In this document: in pieces, positions 1 through 12,464 of the stretch
Position numbering within the stretch: the stretch's first letter is position 1
Layout: every line of letters starts with the position of its first letter
Assembly (NCBI GenBank): GCA_963402885.1
Contig: OY727103.1
Coordinates: 7,788,501 to 7,852,500, forward strand
Direction of reading: 5' to 3'
Origin: Antedon bifida
Lineage: Eukaryota > Echinodermata > Crinoidea > Comatulida > Antedonidae
Length of the DNA: 64,000 bases
Notes under the pieces: generated by a model
Told to the model about the DNA's origin: nothing
Databases searched by the model: none
The model's input: only the letters and a program-made list of their open reading frames with translations
Translations under genes and position numbers: made by a program

Positions 1-2065
1 AATGAATGGGAAAACGTGTACGTGAATATGCAAATTATCATCAACTACAATTTACCTGCTAAACATGACACCTGGTAAAAGGTGTTTGGAATGCACACAA
101 TAACAACAACTAGGAGCTTTGGAGTGTTGGGTGTGCGGGTGCGTGTCATTATTGTGAAACTGCTGTTCGAATTAATCAAAAAATCATGTTATTCCCAAGT
201 TTGAAATTGTTTCCGTCGAGTTTATTCGATTGGCGCACAACAACAATGAACAATGAAACTTATTTCAATATTTAATATACATATATTATTGTTCATTTCT
301 CTGTTTTTTTACTCGAGCACTTTATTTCAATATGAATAAGGCTTTAGGCTTTGGAGTAATACATAACTTGAGAGAAACAAAAATAAATATAATTTACAAT
401 AACATTTGTTAACTTTTTGTTATACATCAACATCTAAACTGATACAGATTTGGGTAACTATAGTAAAATATAAATTTAAGCGTTGTTTGGGTCTAAGGTT
501 TCTTAGTATTTAAGTTGACTAACATAACGAGTGTGATAGCCCATACGATCATTTTGACACCTTTTAGGGTGGCATTTCATTTTGTCAAATATTAGAAAAG
601 AATATCATTAATATTAGCTAAAAATTAAAGTAGTATTTCAGAATATTACTACATGCAATAGGCCTAATGTTATAATATTCAGAAAAAATACAATATAATT
701 GTTTTCAATCTCTAGGTCTACACGTACTATTACTATGAAATAATTATATAAAAAATAAAACTATGAATTATATTTTTTTCTTCTATGTATATAAAATATA
801 TGAATCCAATGGCAAGTTGCTGAAAAATGACAGTGCAATTGGTATCAGTGTATGAATGGCAATGGACATACACAAAGAATAAGCTACAATCAAAAAAATA
901 AAATAAAACACTCAGATAAAAACAGTTCTTTCACTTAATGTACACTATCGGGCTTTATACTTGGGGTGTAGGTCTAGTATTAATTCGGTAATTATTACTA
1001 TAACAAGCGCATTTATTGCAGCCATCGAACATTACCTACTCGACAGACGAAACTGATTTCCAAGTAATACCAACAAATAAAAGAATTACATACCTCGTAA
1101 TGTTGGAAATATCAGTTGGAAGAACTTTTCGAATCGTACATAAAAATACTTCTTTTATTTCAAAATATTAACCAAGAAAAAAGTGCATACAACACCCGGC
1201 AACTCGAGTTTGCTCGTACAAACGTGTAGCTTCTTTACATTAGGAAATCTAGTGGTATTAATGCCTAAATTGGAAACTAGTCCCGGACTGAGTTCTAGTT
1301 ATGTTCATCTTTGTCACTGTAAACGTCTTACAATTGCGGATTCTGAATTGTTTGCCGTAGGCCCACCCATTGCTACCAAGTTATTTAGCCATTGTTAGTC
1401 ACTTATTGCATATACTGTAAACACGAACATTAGGAGATTTGTATTCATCAAAGTAATTCGAGTTTGAACAATACCATGAAAGCCCCAGTGGTATGATGGT
1501 TATGACATCTGCATATCAAGCAGAAGGTTCCGGGTTCGAATCTCGGTTGGGCGGACTTTTTCTCATTCACACAGATTTCCTTATCTTTATCGTTTAAAAT
1601 AAATTAATTAAATTTCAATATATCACCGGGCGGCTTAAATTCATGTTCGTTGCCTGATGTGTTTATAATATATAAAATATATATTTTTCTTTATTTCAAA
1701 AATAAATACAGGCCAAATTGCGTGTTAATTAGAAATCAAAGAGAAGAAAGACTTTAACAAAATCATGAGCTTTACTTAAATATAGGCCTATACATTATTT
1801 TATATTGTCTACCTTATACTGTGAGAGGAGATCTTTACTTCCTTGATATGCAACACAAAGACCTAGAAAACCTTAGGCATATGTACAGAATAAAAACACG
1901 CACGCCGGAGGAAAATGAACTCCCATAACAATTACAATAGACATACAAAAAGTGTTATTTATTCTAAAATATTAAACTAACAACATTCTCCGTAGTCTTT
2001 ATAAACTTCTATAAACTATGCACAGTATGTAAAAGCATTCATCGTACAGTATTATACAGATATTG
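1..2065. repeat. Tandem segmental duplication, copy 1 (left part)
   Basis: This stretch recurs nearly unchanged at 6453-8450 in the same orientation, with small indels (for example 659-666 is absent from the second copy). It probably begins before the window. It contains a tRNA-like segment near 1481-1555 but no convincing coding region; the short open frames (for example 1183-1398) contain no recognisable domain and change length between the copies. Copy 1 continues past 2065 to about 6452, but the second copy lacks most of 2066-2995. Confidence 0.85.
1481..1555 (+). pseudogene. Degenerate tRNA-like sequence (anticodon loop would read ATC)
   Basis: An A-box-like stretch (TGGTATGATGG) and a B-box (GGTTCGAATC) are spaced as in a tRNA. 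The anticodon stem TCTGC/GCAGA is perfect with a seven-base loop whose middle triplet is ATC (Asp codon GAT). The T-arm has a five-pair stem around TTCGAAT. The acceptor stem pairs at only about five of seven positions, and the usual eukaryotic tRNA-Asp anticodon is GTC. It sits inside a duplicated repeat, so a tRNA pseudogene or SINE head is more likely than a working tRNA. Confidence 0.5.
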
Positions 2066-2078
2066 CCTGCTTAGAGGT

Positions 2079-2216
2079 GAAATATAAGATTTGACATCCC
2101 CGAGGGAATGATATTATGTTCGAGGGAATATATATATCCCGAAGCATCATGAGAGATATATAATTCCCCGAGAACATAATATCATCCTGAGGGGATGTTA
2201 AATCTTATATTTTACC
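2079..2216. mobile_element. Palindromic MITE-like hairpin
   Basis: The left arm (ATATAAGATTTGACATCCCC, then GAGGGAATGATATTATGTTC) is the near-exact reverse complement of the right arm, which ends GGGATGTTAAATCTTATAT. The arms are about 60 bases with a short centre, so the unit is almost a full hairpin. No coding capacity. This is typical of a small non-autonomous DNA transposon; the family is not identified. Confidence 0.65.
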
Positions 2217-2687
2217 GATATAAAAGGCGATATCTGTTATAATATATAGCCAAGAACAAGTCTGCTGGGTTGGGTGAAGCTAGGCTAGGCCTCCTATTCT
2301 ATAGTATTTGTATTGTATGTAAACAAGCCTCCTGCCTAGACACCTTACCTTGCGAAGAATAATAAACAGATAATTACTAATTAATGATTCCTTGGCAATA
2401 AAATATTCACTTAGGCCTAGGTCGTTTAAATTAACATAAGAATTTCCATCAATAAGCATATTAATAATAATAATTATAATCAGGTAGGCCGAATAAACAA
2501 TTCGTCGTCTTCTCTTCGGGGAGCCGAATCACCGGATGTTCAGCGCGTACTAGTTACTAGGTTACTACCGTGAGTATTGACCAATCAAAAACGGTGTTTC
2601 ATCACATTTATGGAGGACTAATAACAAATGAGGGCGCTATGTATGCATAGTTTAAATAGTTTAGATGATTAATTTCTTCAAGCAACT

Positions 2688-2762
2688 TCCGTGGCGCAGC
2701 GGTTGAAGCGTTGTCTTGCGATGGAGTGACAATTCCACACGAGTTCAAATCCAGTAGATGAC
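2688..2762 (+). repeat. tRNA-like SINE head, decayed
   Basis: GTGGCGCAGCGGTTGAAGCG resembles a Pol III A-box region, and GAGTTCAAATCC about 45 bases later resembles a B-box, followed by a T-rich run. The anticodon arm does not fold properly, so this is a tRNA-derived repeat or pseudogene rather than a tRNA gene. Confidence 0.4.
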
Positions 2763-2798
2763 TTTTGTTTATTTATCGGCGAACGCGAGTGTTGCCAC

Positions 2799-2920
2799 AC
2801 GAAAATTACACAGTCAATATCATCGAACTCGAGAATGTATATGATTAATGACAGGGGACACGATAATTACGCGAAAATTACTCAGTCAATATCATCGTTC
2901 TCGAGGATATATACGATTTA
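2799..2920. repeat. Two-copy direct repeat, ~72-bp period
   Basis: CGAAAATTACACAGTCAATA and the bases after it recur 72 bases later with a few substitutions (CGAAAATTACTCAGTCAATA). A small open frame over the second unit has no recognisable content. Confidence 0.6.
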
Positions 2921-3017
2921 CGATCCTCGCAGCGATAGTCATGTGACGCAGTTTCAACCAATCACGTTCACGTATTTACATAGGCTATGTAATATATACA
3001 AATACTTCTCGTATTTC

Positions 3018-6000
3018 GATTTAATTTTTTAATTCAATTTAATTTATTTTCCACATACAACTACTACAAGTACATGGAGGATGCATATATTAAGATCTGT
3101 GCGGAACATAGATCTTTAAGCTTATAAGTAACCTTAGACAATAATAATAATTACAATAAACATAAAGGCATTGAATAAATAAGTAAATAAGTAAGGCAGT
3201 ATACAAAAAAGACATTATTTCATGATTTATGTATAGTATGATATATAATAAATAAAAAATAAGTAGAGTGGTATTTACTCACCATATATCGAGATCAGAG
3301 AAAGTTTAAACACACGCTTAAAGATATTAACTGATGTTTTATCTAAGTTTAACTTGGAAATGAATTGCCATAATTTGGGGCCAGCATAAAAAATGGAATG
3401 TAGTCTAAGTTGGGAATTGCAGGGTGATATAGAATAAAAATTGTTAGCAGAAAATCTAGTTGGATAATTGTGAACAGAAGAAGTAGAAATGAATAAATTG
3501 TTTAGATGTGAAGGCAGTGTTTGCTTGTGTACTCTGTACATAAAGGCAGCTATTTGGACTTTATTCAAATCATAAATATTAAGAATTCGAAAATTATGAA
3601 AAAGACTTTTGGTATGAGATTGAAAAGAAACGCCTGCGCAGATTCGCAAAGCGCGTTTCTGGAGTCTAAATAGGTAGTCATATTTTGACGTTTCGGTACT
3701 TAGCCAAGGACATAATGTTTCGAATTTATTGATACAGACTCCCCATGCGATATTACCATAAGAAAGATATGGTAAAATTAAAGTGCTATAAAGTATTAAA
3801 AGAATTCGAGGTGGTAAATAATATTTTAGTTTGTTCATCATTCCTAAATTCCGAGAAATTATATTAGATACACGATTAATATGAGGTTTCCAGTTTAAGT
3901 TAGAATCAATGGTAATGCCTAAGAATTTGGTTTCAGTGACGCATAAAAGTTTGGAATCAGCCATGTATATGTCATCCTTGAATTTGCAAGATTTGCGTTT
4001 GTTGAACAAAATATAATTAGTTTTAGAAGTATTTAGAGATAATTTATTTAACCTAAACCAATCAGATACTTTAACGAGTTCAACATTAATTGTTTGAAAT
4101 AATACATTGTTGTTTTTATGAGAATAAAATATATTGGTGTCGTCAGCGAATAAAATAAAATCCAATAATTTAGAGCAATTTGCGATATCATTAATGTAAA
4201 TTAAGAACAAAAGTGGTCCTAATATAGATCCCTGTGGTACTCCACATGATATTGGTAACAAGGGAGAATCTACACAATTAAAAGAGGTAGGCCTAAGTTG
4301 ATAACGATTTGATAGGTAGCTTTTGATTAATTTAAGAGGAAGGCCTCTGACACCATAATGTTGGAGCTTATAAATAAGAATATTATGATTTATGGTGTCA
4401 AAGGCCTTCGATAGATCCAAAAAAAGTCCAATGGCTAACTCATTTTTGCTTAGAGCATTGGTTATTTTATTATAAAGGTCGATTAAAGCATGTTCGGTGC
4501 CAGGAATGTTGTCTTCTAAAGCCATATTGTCTGCTATAAAGGACGTTGTGTTTGTCAAAAAAAGTAAAAAGTCTATTATAAATTATTCGTTCAAAAATCT
4601 TAGATAAACAAGGAAGTAGCGAGATAGGCCTATAGTTTGCAAACTGGTGTTTGTCATCTTTTTTGTAAATTGGAATAACTTTTGCAATTTTTAGGATATC
4701 GGGAAAGGTGCCACTGGTTAAAGAAATATTGAAAATATGGGATAATGGAGTAGAAATTAAAGACGAAACAGATTTAATTACCTTATTTGAATAACCATCA
4801 ATGCCAGGACTTTTTTTGATATCTAGATTTGAAATAAGATCGGAAACCTCATACGGCGTAACGGGTGTAAGAAAAATTGAGTTTTTTAATGGTTGATTTA
4901 GAAATGATGAGTAGTCAAGGTTACTGTTCTGTGGGTTTCCAATAGTACTTGCAAGTTTACATGTTTTTTGAATATTGAATTTGTAGTTATCAAATTTGTT
5001 GGTGTAATACTTTTTCTTGGCATACTTGAGCAATTTAGTTAATTTATTTCTGTATTTGATATATTTCAATTTGTCAGGGTTTTTTTTAGTTTTTATATAT
5101 CTTTTATATAGGGAATTTCTTGTATCAATTGACTTAATTAAAGAATTTGAAATCCATGGTTTTTTTTCCTGACGTATGTTCCTTCTACATCGCCTTTTTT
5201 TAAATGTTTGTCATATGTTGACCTAAATAAGGAGTTAAATAAATTGAAAGAAGAATTTGGATCGCTGTCACTATAAACATCTGCCCAATTTATATTTGTT
5301 AAATCATTTTTAAAGTTAGAAATCGTTTTGTTGTTTATTTTAGATATGAAAACATATTTAGACTCTTGGTTGGTTGGCATTGTATTGTCGGACGAGTTAT
5401 TTAAAAAGAAAATGGGAAAATGATCAGATATATCAGAATAGAAAATTCCAGGGGAAATTGTGTCAGTTATGTTGTTGGAGAAGATGTTATCGATTAGGGT
5501 TGAAGTTGACGTGGTAACGCGAGTAGGTTTAGTAACTAAAGGATAAAAATTAAAGTTAAACAAAGTACTGATAAATTCGGACGTTTGACTGTGTGAATTG
5601 CAATTTAGTAAATTAATATTGAAATCCCCAGTGAGGTATGCAGTTTTGTTTTCATTGTGTATAATTTCGAGAATTTTTGAAATATTTTTATTGAAGGAGT
5701 TTACAGGTAATTCAGGGTTTCGGTATATTACAGAAAGGATTATATTTTTTGGTTGGGCTTTAATTTCAATGAAGATGGATTCGGAATTGTTGGAAATAAT
5801 AGAAGAAAGATCATTACGCAATATGTATTGATGTCTCTGATCTAGATATATAGCGACACCACCACCAGGCCTATCAGTTCTTGATTTCCAGACTACAGCG
5901 GGAGCAAGATAAAAAGTTAGGTTTGATATCGTCAATAAAGTTACATTCGGAAGTTACGGAGATCTGTTTTTGATCTAATAACAATCTTCTTCTTATTTTT

Positions 6001-6047
6001 CTTCAGTATGCAGTTTATCCGTCAATCGAGGGACCACGCGGCTTTCA
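3018..6047 (-). mobile_element. 5'-truncated Jockey/CR1/L2-type LINE with ATTTC target-site duplication
   Basis: The boundaries come from comparison with the uninterrupted paralogous site at about 8456-8470. The flanks read ATTTC at 3013-3017 and again at 6048-6052, a 5-bp target-site duplication. The element is on the minus strand: the endonuclease region lies at high coordinates, reverse transcriptase in the middle, and the 3' end near 3018-3270 is AT-rich. It begins within the endonuclease domain, so it is 5'-truncated, as is usual for LINE copies. It inserted after the flanking tandem duplication arose, or into one copy only. Confidence 0.88.
3275..5935 (-). pseudogene. LINE endonuclease-reverse transcriptase, frameshifted
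   Basis: Three open segments make one interrupted polyprotein of a non-LTR retrotransposon. 5138-5935 carries the C-terminal part of an apurinic-type endonuclease: RPGGGVAIYL, TGDFNINLL and SDISDHFPIF are typical motifs. The next frame (4470-5069 and upstream) has the start of the reverse transcriptase with NYRPISLLP and YGFRRQHS. 3275-4558 has LDLSKAFDTINH, VPQGSILGPLLF and the catalytic FADD box, followed by the usual C-terminal thumb region ending GPKLWQF. The frame is lost in a T-run near 5159-5168 and again near 4505, where a few extra bases appear. The EN N-terminus and any ORF1 are absent. Few breaks and no internal stop inside segments suggest a fairly recent insertion. It cannot be active in this form. 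Confidence 0.9.
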
Positions 6048-6452
6048 ATTTCAATATATTAGCCAAGTATGAGTGCACACAAAGTATCAAAACGACGTAA
6101 CACAACGTATTTAAGTAGTTTAAAGCTTAATTCCCACGTAGTCAAAACGCAATGATTAAGTGCAACGCAAGTAATTTGACCACCAATCACATCGATGTAT
6201 TACGCGAACTCTTATAAAATACAGTTACTTGCATACGCTTACCTTAGATATAATTCCAATATTCATTTTAAAATAAAGGGGGTCCAAAAACAGCATAATA
6301 ATGTGATACATGTCTAGAAGTATTGCACCGATTCCATTGCATTGTATATTCATTTGTATTAACTTACATCATCACATAATCCAGTACAAGACCAGACTAT
6401 AAAGTACCTAACGCCGGAAAGGGTAACCCCATACAACTGAGGTATTTTCACA

Positions 6453-8490
6453 AATGAATGGGAAAACGTGTACGTGAATATGCAAATTATCATCGACTAC
6501 AATTTACCTGCTAAACATGACACCTGGTAAAAGGTGTTTGGAATGCACACAATAACAACAACTAAGAGCTTTGGAGTGTTGGGTGTGCGGGTGCGTGTCA
6601 TTATTGTGAAACTGCTGTTCGATTTAATCAAAAAATCATATTATTCCCAAGTTTGAAATTGTTTCCGTCGAGTTTATTCGAGTGGCGCACAACAACAATG
6701 TACAATGAAACTTATTTCAATATTTAATATACATGTATTATTGTTCATTTCTCTGTTTTTTTACTCGAGCACTTTATTTCAATATGAATAAGGCTTTAGG
6801 CTTTGGAGTAATACATAACTTGAGAGAAACTAAAATAAATATAATTTACAATAACATTTGTTAACGTTTTGTTATACATCTAAACTGATAAATATGTGGG
6901 TAACTATAGTAAAATATAAATTTAAGCGTTGTTTGGATTTAAGGTTTCTTAGTATTTAAGTTGACTAACATAACGAGTGTGATAGCTCATACGATCATTT
7001 TGACACCTTTTAGATGGCATTTCATTTCGTCAAATATTAGAAAAGTATATCATTAATATTAGCTAAAAAGTAGTACTTCAGAATATTACTACATGCAATA
7101 ATGTTATAACATTCAGAAAAAATACAATATAATTGTTTTCAATCTCTAGGTCTACACGTACTATTACCATGAAATAATTATATAAAAAATAAAACTATGA
7201 ATTCTATTTTTTTCTTCTATGTATATAAAATATATAAATCCAATGGCAAGTTGCTGAAAAATGACAGTGCAATTGGTATCAGTGTATGAATGGCAATGGA
7301 CATACACAAAGAATAAGCTACAATTAAAAAAATAAAGTAAAACATTCAGAAAAAAAACAGTTCTTTCACTTAATGTACACTATCGGGCATTATACTTAGG
7401 GTGTAGACCTAGTATTAATTAGGTAATTATTACTATAACAAGCGCATTTAATGTAGCCATCGAACATTACCTACTCGACAGACGAAACTGATTTCCAAGT
7501 AATACCAACAAATAAAAGAATTACATACCTCATAAAATATTAACCAAGAAAAAAGTGCATACAACACCCGGCAACTCGAGTTTCCTCGTACAAACGTGTA
7601 GCTTCTTTGCATTAAGAAATCTAGTGGTATTAATGCCTAAATTGGAAACTAGTCCCGGACTGAGTTCTAGGTATATTCATCTTTGTTCCGTCGATAATGA
7701 CACTGTAAACGTCTTACAATTGCGGATTCTAAATTGTTTGCCGTAGGCCCACCCATTGCTACCAAGTTATTTAGCCATTGTTAGTCACTTATTGCATATA
7801 CTGTAAACACGAACATTAGGAGATTTGTATTCATCAAAGTAATTCGAGTTTGAACAGTACCATGAAAGCCCCAGTGGTATGATGGTTATGACATCTGCAT
7901 ATCAAGCAGAAGGTACCGGTTCGAATCTCGGTTGGGCGGACTTTTTCTCATTCTCACAGATTTCCTCATCTTTATCGTTTAAAATTAATTAATTATACAT
8001 TTTAGTATATCACCGGGCGGCTTAAAATTCATGTTCGGTGCCTGATGTGTTTATAATATATAACATATATATTTTTCTTTATTTCAAAAATAAATACAGG
8101 CCAAATTGCGTGTAAATTAGAAATCAAAGAGAAGAAAGACTTTAACAACATTATGAGCTTTACTTAAATATAGGCCTATACATTATTTTAGATTTTCTAC
8201 CTTATTATACTCTGAGAGGAGATCTTTACTTCCTTTATATGCAACACAAAGACCTATGAAACCTTAGGCATATGTACAGAATAAAAGTACGCACGCCGGA
8301 GAAAAATGAACTCCCATAACAATTACAATAGACATACAAAAAGTGTTATTTATTCTAAAATATTAAACTAACAACATTTTCCGTAGTCTTTATAAACTTC
8401 TATAAACTATGCACAGCATGTAAAAGCATTCATCGTACAGTATATACAAATACTTCTCGTATTTCAATATATCAGCCAAGTACAAGAGCA
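6453..8490. repeat. Tandem segmental duplication, copy 2
   Basis: Begins AATGAATGGGAAAACGTG, exactly as base 1 of the window, and runs parallel to copy 1 through about 2055. It then jumps to sequence matching 2996-3017 and 6048 onwards, so this copy has lost the ~930 bases corresponding to 2066-2995 and lacks the LINE. No gene is seen in it. Confidence 0.85.
7865..7939 (+). pseudogene. Degenerate tRNA-like sequence, second copy
   Basis: Same tRNA-like unit as at 1481, with the same ATC-centred anticodon loop. One G is missing from the T-stem (GGTACCGGTTCGAATC), so it is further from a functional tRNA. Confidence 0.45.
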
Positions 8491-8559
8491 CACAAAGTGC
8501 AACTCGAGTTTGCTCCTTGTGTCATTTTCACGTACATTGTTGTGGTATAGAGGGTATTA

Positions 8560-8805
8560 CAGTATATATTTTCAATTGTTATTCTCAGTTATATTATATT
8601 ATTTACTGTTGTTATATGTATTTAATTATTTTTAGTTCTTCACTATTGCTATTGTCAAAATATTATTTTTAGTTATTATTACTACTTAATTTTTGTAATT
8701 TGAACATTTCAGTAACCGACAGCGATCATGTATTATGCGCCTTGAGCACTCTTGAGTGGTATGTGCGCTATAAAAATCTTGTTATTATGTTATTATGTCG
8801 GTGGG
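8560..8805 (+). repeat. LINE/SINE-like 3' tail
   Basis: GCGCCTTGAGCACTCTTGAG, then ATGTGCGCTATAAAAATC and TTATTATGTTATTATG, is the characteristic 3' end shared by many L2/CR1-like LINEs and the SINEs that use them. No coding remnant is visible upstream. Confidence 0.5.
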
Positions 8806-9206
8806 TTTATTATTATTTTTGTTTTTATTGATTTGGTATTTTTGTTTTTTGTCTATGTATTTTAAGAATACACCTTGTACGAACGAGAAAATATACTAAA
8901 CTTCAGGTAAAACTGTCTGTTGTCGTTGCGATGGGTCACATTTCGGATTATACTTCTGGTCAGTAGAAATCATTAAATGCTATAAGTATAAATTGGTTTT
9001 TGTAAAAGTCAGATTTCAGATATATCCGAATTTTCTAGATCTAGGAAAAATAGATTTCAAGATCTAGTTTTATTCTCAAACTCAAACTAATGGCCTACTT
9101 AATTTTAGTTGTATAATTCCTGTATGATCAAAGCATAGGGCTACTGGTATGCTATCCAAATTATCACAAACACGACGTGTATCAAGGTTTAGACAAATAC
9201 AATACT

Positions 9207-9212
9207 TTTATT
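9207..9212 (-). promoter_or_regulatory. Poly(A) signal for the sulfotransferase gene
   Basis: TTTATT on the plus strand is AATAAA on the minus strand, about 105 bases after the stop codon of the exon at 9317-10439. Spacing suits a short 3' UTR. Confidence 0.5.
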
Positions 9213-9316
9213 ACTCTCTAGTCTGCTTATTTATACAATAATGTTGACAATGGTGGCTTGCATGTTTCAAGTATATTGAGGGATATAGAGTTTAATGTCA
9301 TTATTTCTTTGTCAAT

Positions 9317-10439
9317 CTAACAGAGAGTGATGCATCTGTCATCGACTATCCATGTATTGTGACCTACTGTCTGATCACATTCTTTACAAGCTACCCCTAT
9401 CTCTATTAACCATAAATTTTCGAATAAATCTCTACCTCTTAGTAGTCCTTTACAGAAAACGCGATCAGTCGCGTCTGATTTCAGAATGAATTTGTTCTCT
9501 CGTCTATCCGAGTCATCGACATTCCGGTCATCAACACATTGACTCAAGACTGTTCGCTGTTTGTTCCTGAATTCAGAAAGATCTTTTTGAAAACTGTCTC
9601 CATATTCTTTAATTTTTCTCCAAAACGTCTTATTAAAGTGGTTATACAACATGACGTCAGCATGGTTCCATTCGCGTATTTTTGCTTGAAGTTCATCGTT
9701 GAGGGCGTATCGATGACTAGCACTTCGTATTCCTTTAGAAACGTAGAGAATATCGTCAAAACTCCAACACATCAACTTCTTCAATAATATCAAAGATTCA
9801 TCAAAGTATTCTGTGATGAGAACTAAATCAAATTCTGACTCTAGATGTTTTATTTTGTTCTGAACTTTGACCTGATCGTCATAGACTTCGTGACTTAAGC
9901 CAAGATCAAACAACTGGCCGTTTCTGGCTCTTTGCCACCCAAAGAATTTTCGCGCTACAAACTTATTTGGATTTTTTAAAAAGATTTCTAAAGAATTGAC
10001 ATTTTGCGGTACTTTTAACAGCTTTTCTGCCTCAAAATATCCAAAATTCGATTCAAAGTTTGCTACTGGTTCACGAATGATTGTGACATACATTGCAGCA
10101 TGTATAACCGCATCCATTTCCTGACGGTTGTACCTTGCATGGTTGGTAAGAAGATGGTAACTATCTAATGGTTGCCTACGCATTTTATTTCCTGATGAAA
10201 CTGAAAATACCATTTCACGCTTGAATAAGTCTAAGACAGAAAAAGCATGTCCCTTCTGAGGGATGGCAAATGTTAAATTTCTTGAATAGCCAAACCGCTG
10301 TAAGATTGAAGCTATGGTAGTGCTTGCTGTGTTGTGTGTTTTTACAAATACAATGTGCTTTACTACATTACACTCCTGTGTTATGTTATCGTTAGTATTC
10401 ATCTTAGAATTAGGTGTTTCTCTCGAAGAACTATTTTCT
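9317..10439 (-). CDS. Galactose 3-O-sulfotransferase-like enzyme, last (catalytic) exon
   Basis: The translation matches the Gal3ST family (galactosylceramide / galactose 3-O-sulfotransferases), Golgi type II membrane enzymes that move sulfate from PAPS to the 3-OH of galactose on glycolipids or glycans. The 5'-phosphosulfate loop FVKTHNTASTT lies about 30 residues into the exon and the 3'-phosphate region YVTIIREPVANFES about 85 residues later. The family blocks LVLITEYFDESLILLKKLMCW and NHADVMLYNHFNKTFW follow. The exon opens at a pyrimidine-rich acceptor (TTTCATTTCAG, minus strand, ending at 10440) in phase 2; apparent translation upstream of it has only a GTG. The cytosolic tail, membrane anchor and stem must lie in one or more upstream exons that I could not place. 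The frame is intact to the stop at 9317. Substrate specificity cannot be told. Confidence 0.88.
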
Positions 10440-12464
10440 CTGAAATGAAACACATAATTAGAAAGTATAAATTAACATAATATCTTATTTGAAAAGTGTT
10501 CAAAGACCAAATCAGTTGTTTTGAACTGGCTGTGATTAGAGCTTAGGAATTTAATAGCAAATAAAGTATATATACTTGTAAGTAAATAAGGCTTAGAAGA
10601 AATGGACTATAGTGAATAAGAAATGTATTATTATACTATTAAAATGCAAGTACACTCTTGTTTAAACATTAAACAAATATAAACCTAAAAGTATTCTTTA
10701 TAGACAAGTGTTCAAATAAAATAAAAAATAAAAGTTAAACTACCCAACCAGCGAAAGAGAAAACAGGAATAATTACTAACGAAATGAGGAACATTAAAAG
10801 ACACTTTACTTACTTTTTATTTTTATCTAATTTAAGGTCACAAACTACATTTATGTAAGAATACTACATAGACCTATTACCGGTGGATATTTTTCGACTT
10901 AAAACGTTTAATAATGTAAAAAATATAGATTTTAATGATTTAAGCGGCCCACTATAAATACCAGAAAGCATCGCCCGCGGATTGATATTTTTGTTTTGTT
11001 TCTGGATGCACTCACTTTCAATCAATCGTGAAGGAAAAACAAATAAAAGAACCATAACTTTTCAACGAAAAGCCGGGTCTTCCTCAATTTCTATTATTAA
11101 CGGATTCTCCCAAAAGGAAAGACAATTAATTTAGCAACACGACAACGTCAGGTTAGGCATACAGCTAGCGTACGATGTTCGTAATTACCACTCTTTAACA
11201 GCTGCGAGTAAACATTCGATGGTTCGTGCATTGTTTTTCTCTTTTATCATAATTTACCTTAGAACGTACATTTAGACAAGTAATGGCCTGATTTAATTAA
11301 AGTTATATGCATTATTTTCAAAAACGTCAAATTGCAGGGAAAGTGTCTTTAATTAAATTAATGTGTGTATAGTTTATAGATTGAAACTAGTTTACTACAT
11401 TGGTACTCGCAACTGGCACTAAAATTATACATTAAAAGTATGTAATACAGTTTGATACAGCTATACTCATTTCTAGTTGACTTGCAATTGTCAGTTAGAA
11501 TCAATCTATTGACAGCTACAACATCGGGTGGTATTTAAACATGTGTAGGCCAATTGCGACTTACCTGAACAGTGTTAATGTTGATGTACTATTCTTGTCC
11601 TTTCTCCAAGAAGTAAATTTTGTTGTAGTAAGACAATATGCAAAGACCAAACACGTGATTATACAGACGATAACGCATTTCTGTGTACGTGCGCGCTTCA
11701 TCTTTCTTCTTTTAAATCTATTCGACGTGATTTAAATGAGCCACCATATTCATTTATAAGGTACTTTTGTGAAGTAGCTAATTTGCATAAAGGTGATCAA
11801 GTATGTTGGAACTGTTCAGCGTGGTTTATAAGCAACGCTAGTACTAATTACCTTATGTTGCGTTAAGTACAGTACTGCGTAGCGCTTATAGTTTATATGT
11901 CTCCGTTTCATCTAAGATTCAGAGGTCGATTGTTTTTCTCTATTCTGCTTTATTTTCAAACCGTTTGTGGTGCTCTACAATCAAATAAAAAGCATACAGT
12001 CAAACACAACATATAATTTCCATCTTCAAGGACACCCTCTACAATCCCCTAAAAATATTCAAGTTTACTCAAGCGGACAAAACAAACGAACAAACAAAAG
12101 AAATACTACCTATATGTCCTACTGGTTGTCTACTAAACACCATCCGGATAACACCGACACCATATACCTAACAGAGCCTCAAGAATAACAATGCTTACTA
12201 CCAGAGAGCAGCAACCTGGAATTGATTATTAATGATATTAACAATTCCAAAGCTTAATTCTCAGAAACTGGTAAAATTCAAGTTAAAAGTTGCTCGCCGT
12301 TGTAATTCCAGAATCGAATGCCTTTGATCGTGACGATAGCAACACAATGAACGAATTCATCCGTGTCTATTGTCTATTGTTTTTTTGGGTAAAAACAGGA
12401 AAGAACGAAACTACTGGGTAAGCTATGAGCCGCTACCGTTGTTTTTTTGTCGTTACTCAGTCAG
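10440..12464. other. No gene recognised (probable intron or upstream region of the sulfotransferase)
   Basis: AT-rich single-copy-looking DNA. It should contain the upstream exon(s) of the minus-strand sulfotransferase. A short minus-strand frame near 11055 starts with a hydrophobic stretch and has a GTGAGT donor, but its phase does not fit the phase-2 acceptor at 10440, so it is not called. Confidence 0.4.

Noticed and set aside
4625..4632. TAGGCCTA inside the LINE as another footprint
   Set aside because: It encodes the conserved Tyr-Arg-Pro-Ile of the NYRPISLLP motif, so it is explained by protein conservation.
1..8490. The ~2-kb direct repeats as long terminal repeats of one retroelement
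   Set aside because: No TG...CA ends, primer site or gag-pol between them; the only RT is a LINE on the opposite strand with its own target duplication.
9544..9787. Short frames on both strands within the sulfotransferase exon
   Set aside because: Alternative-frame shadows of the 9317-10439 coding sequence.
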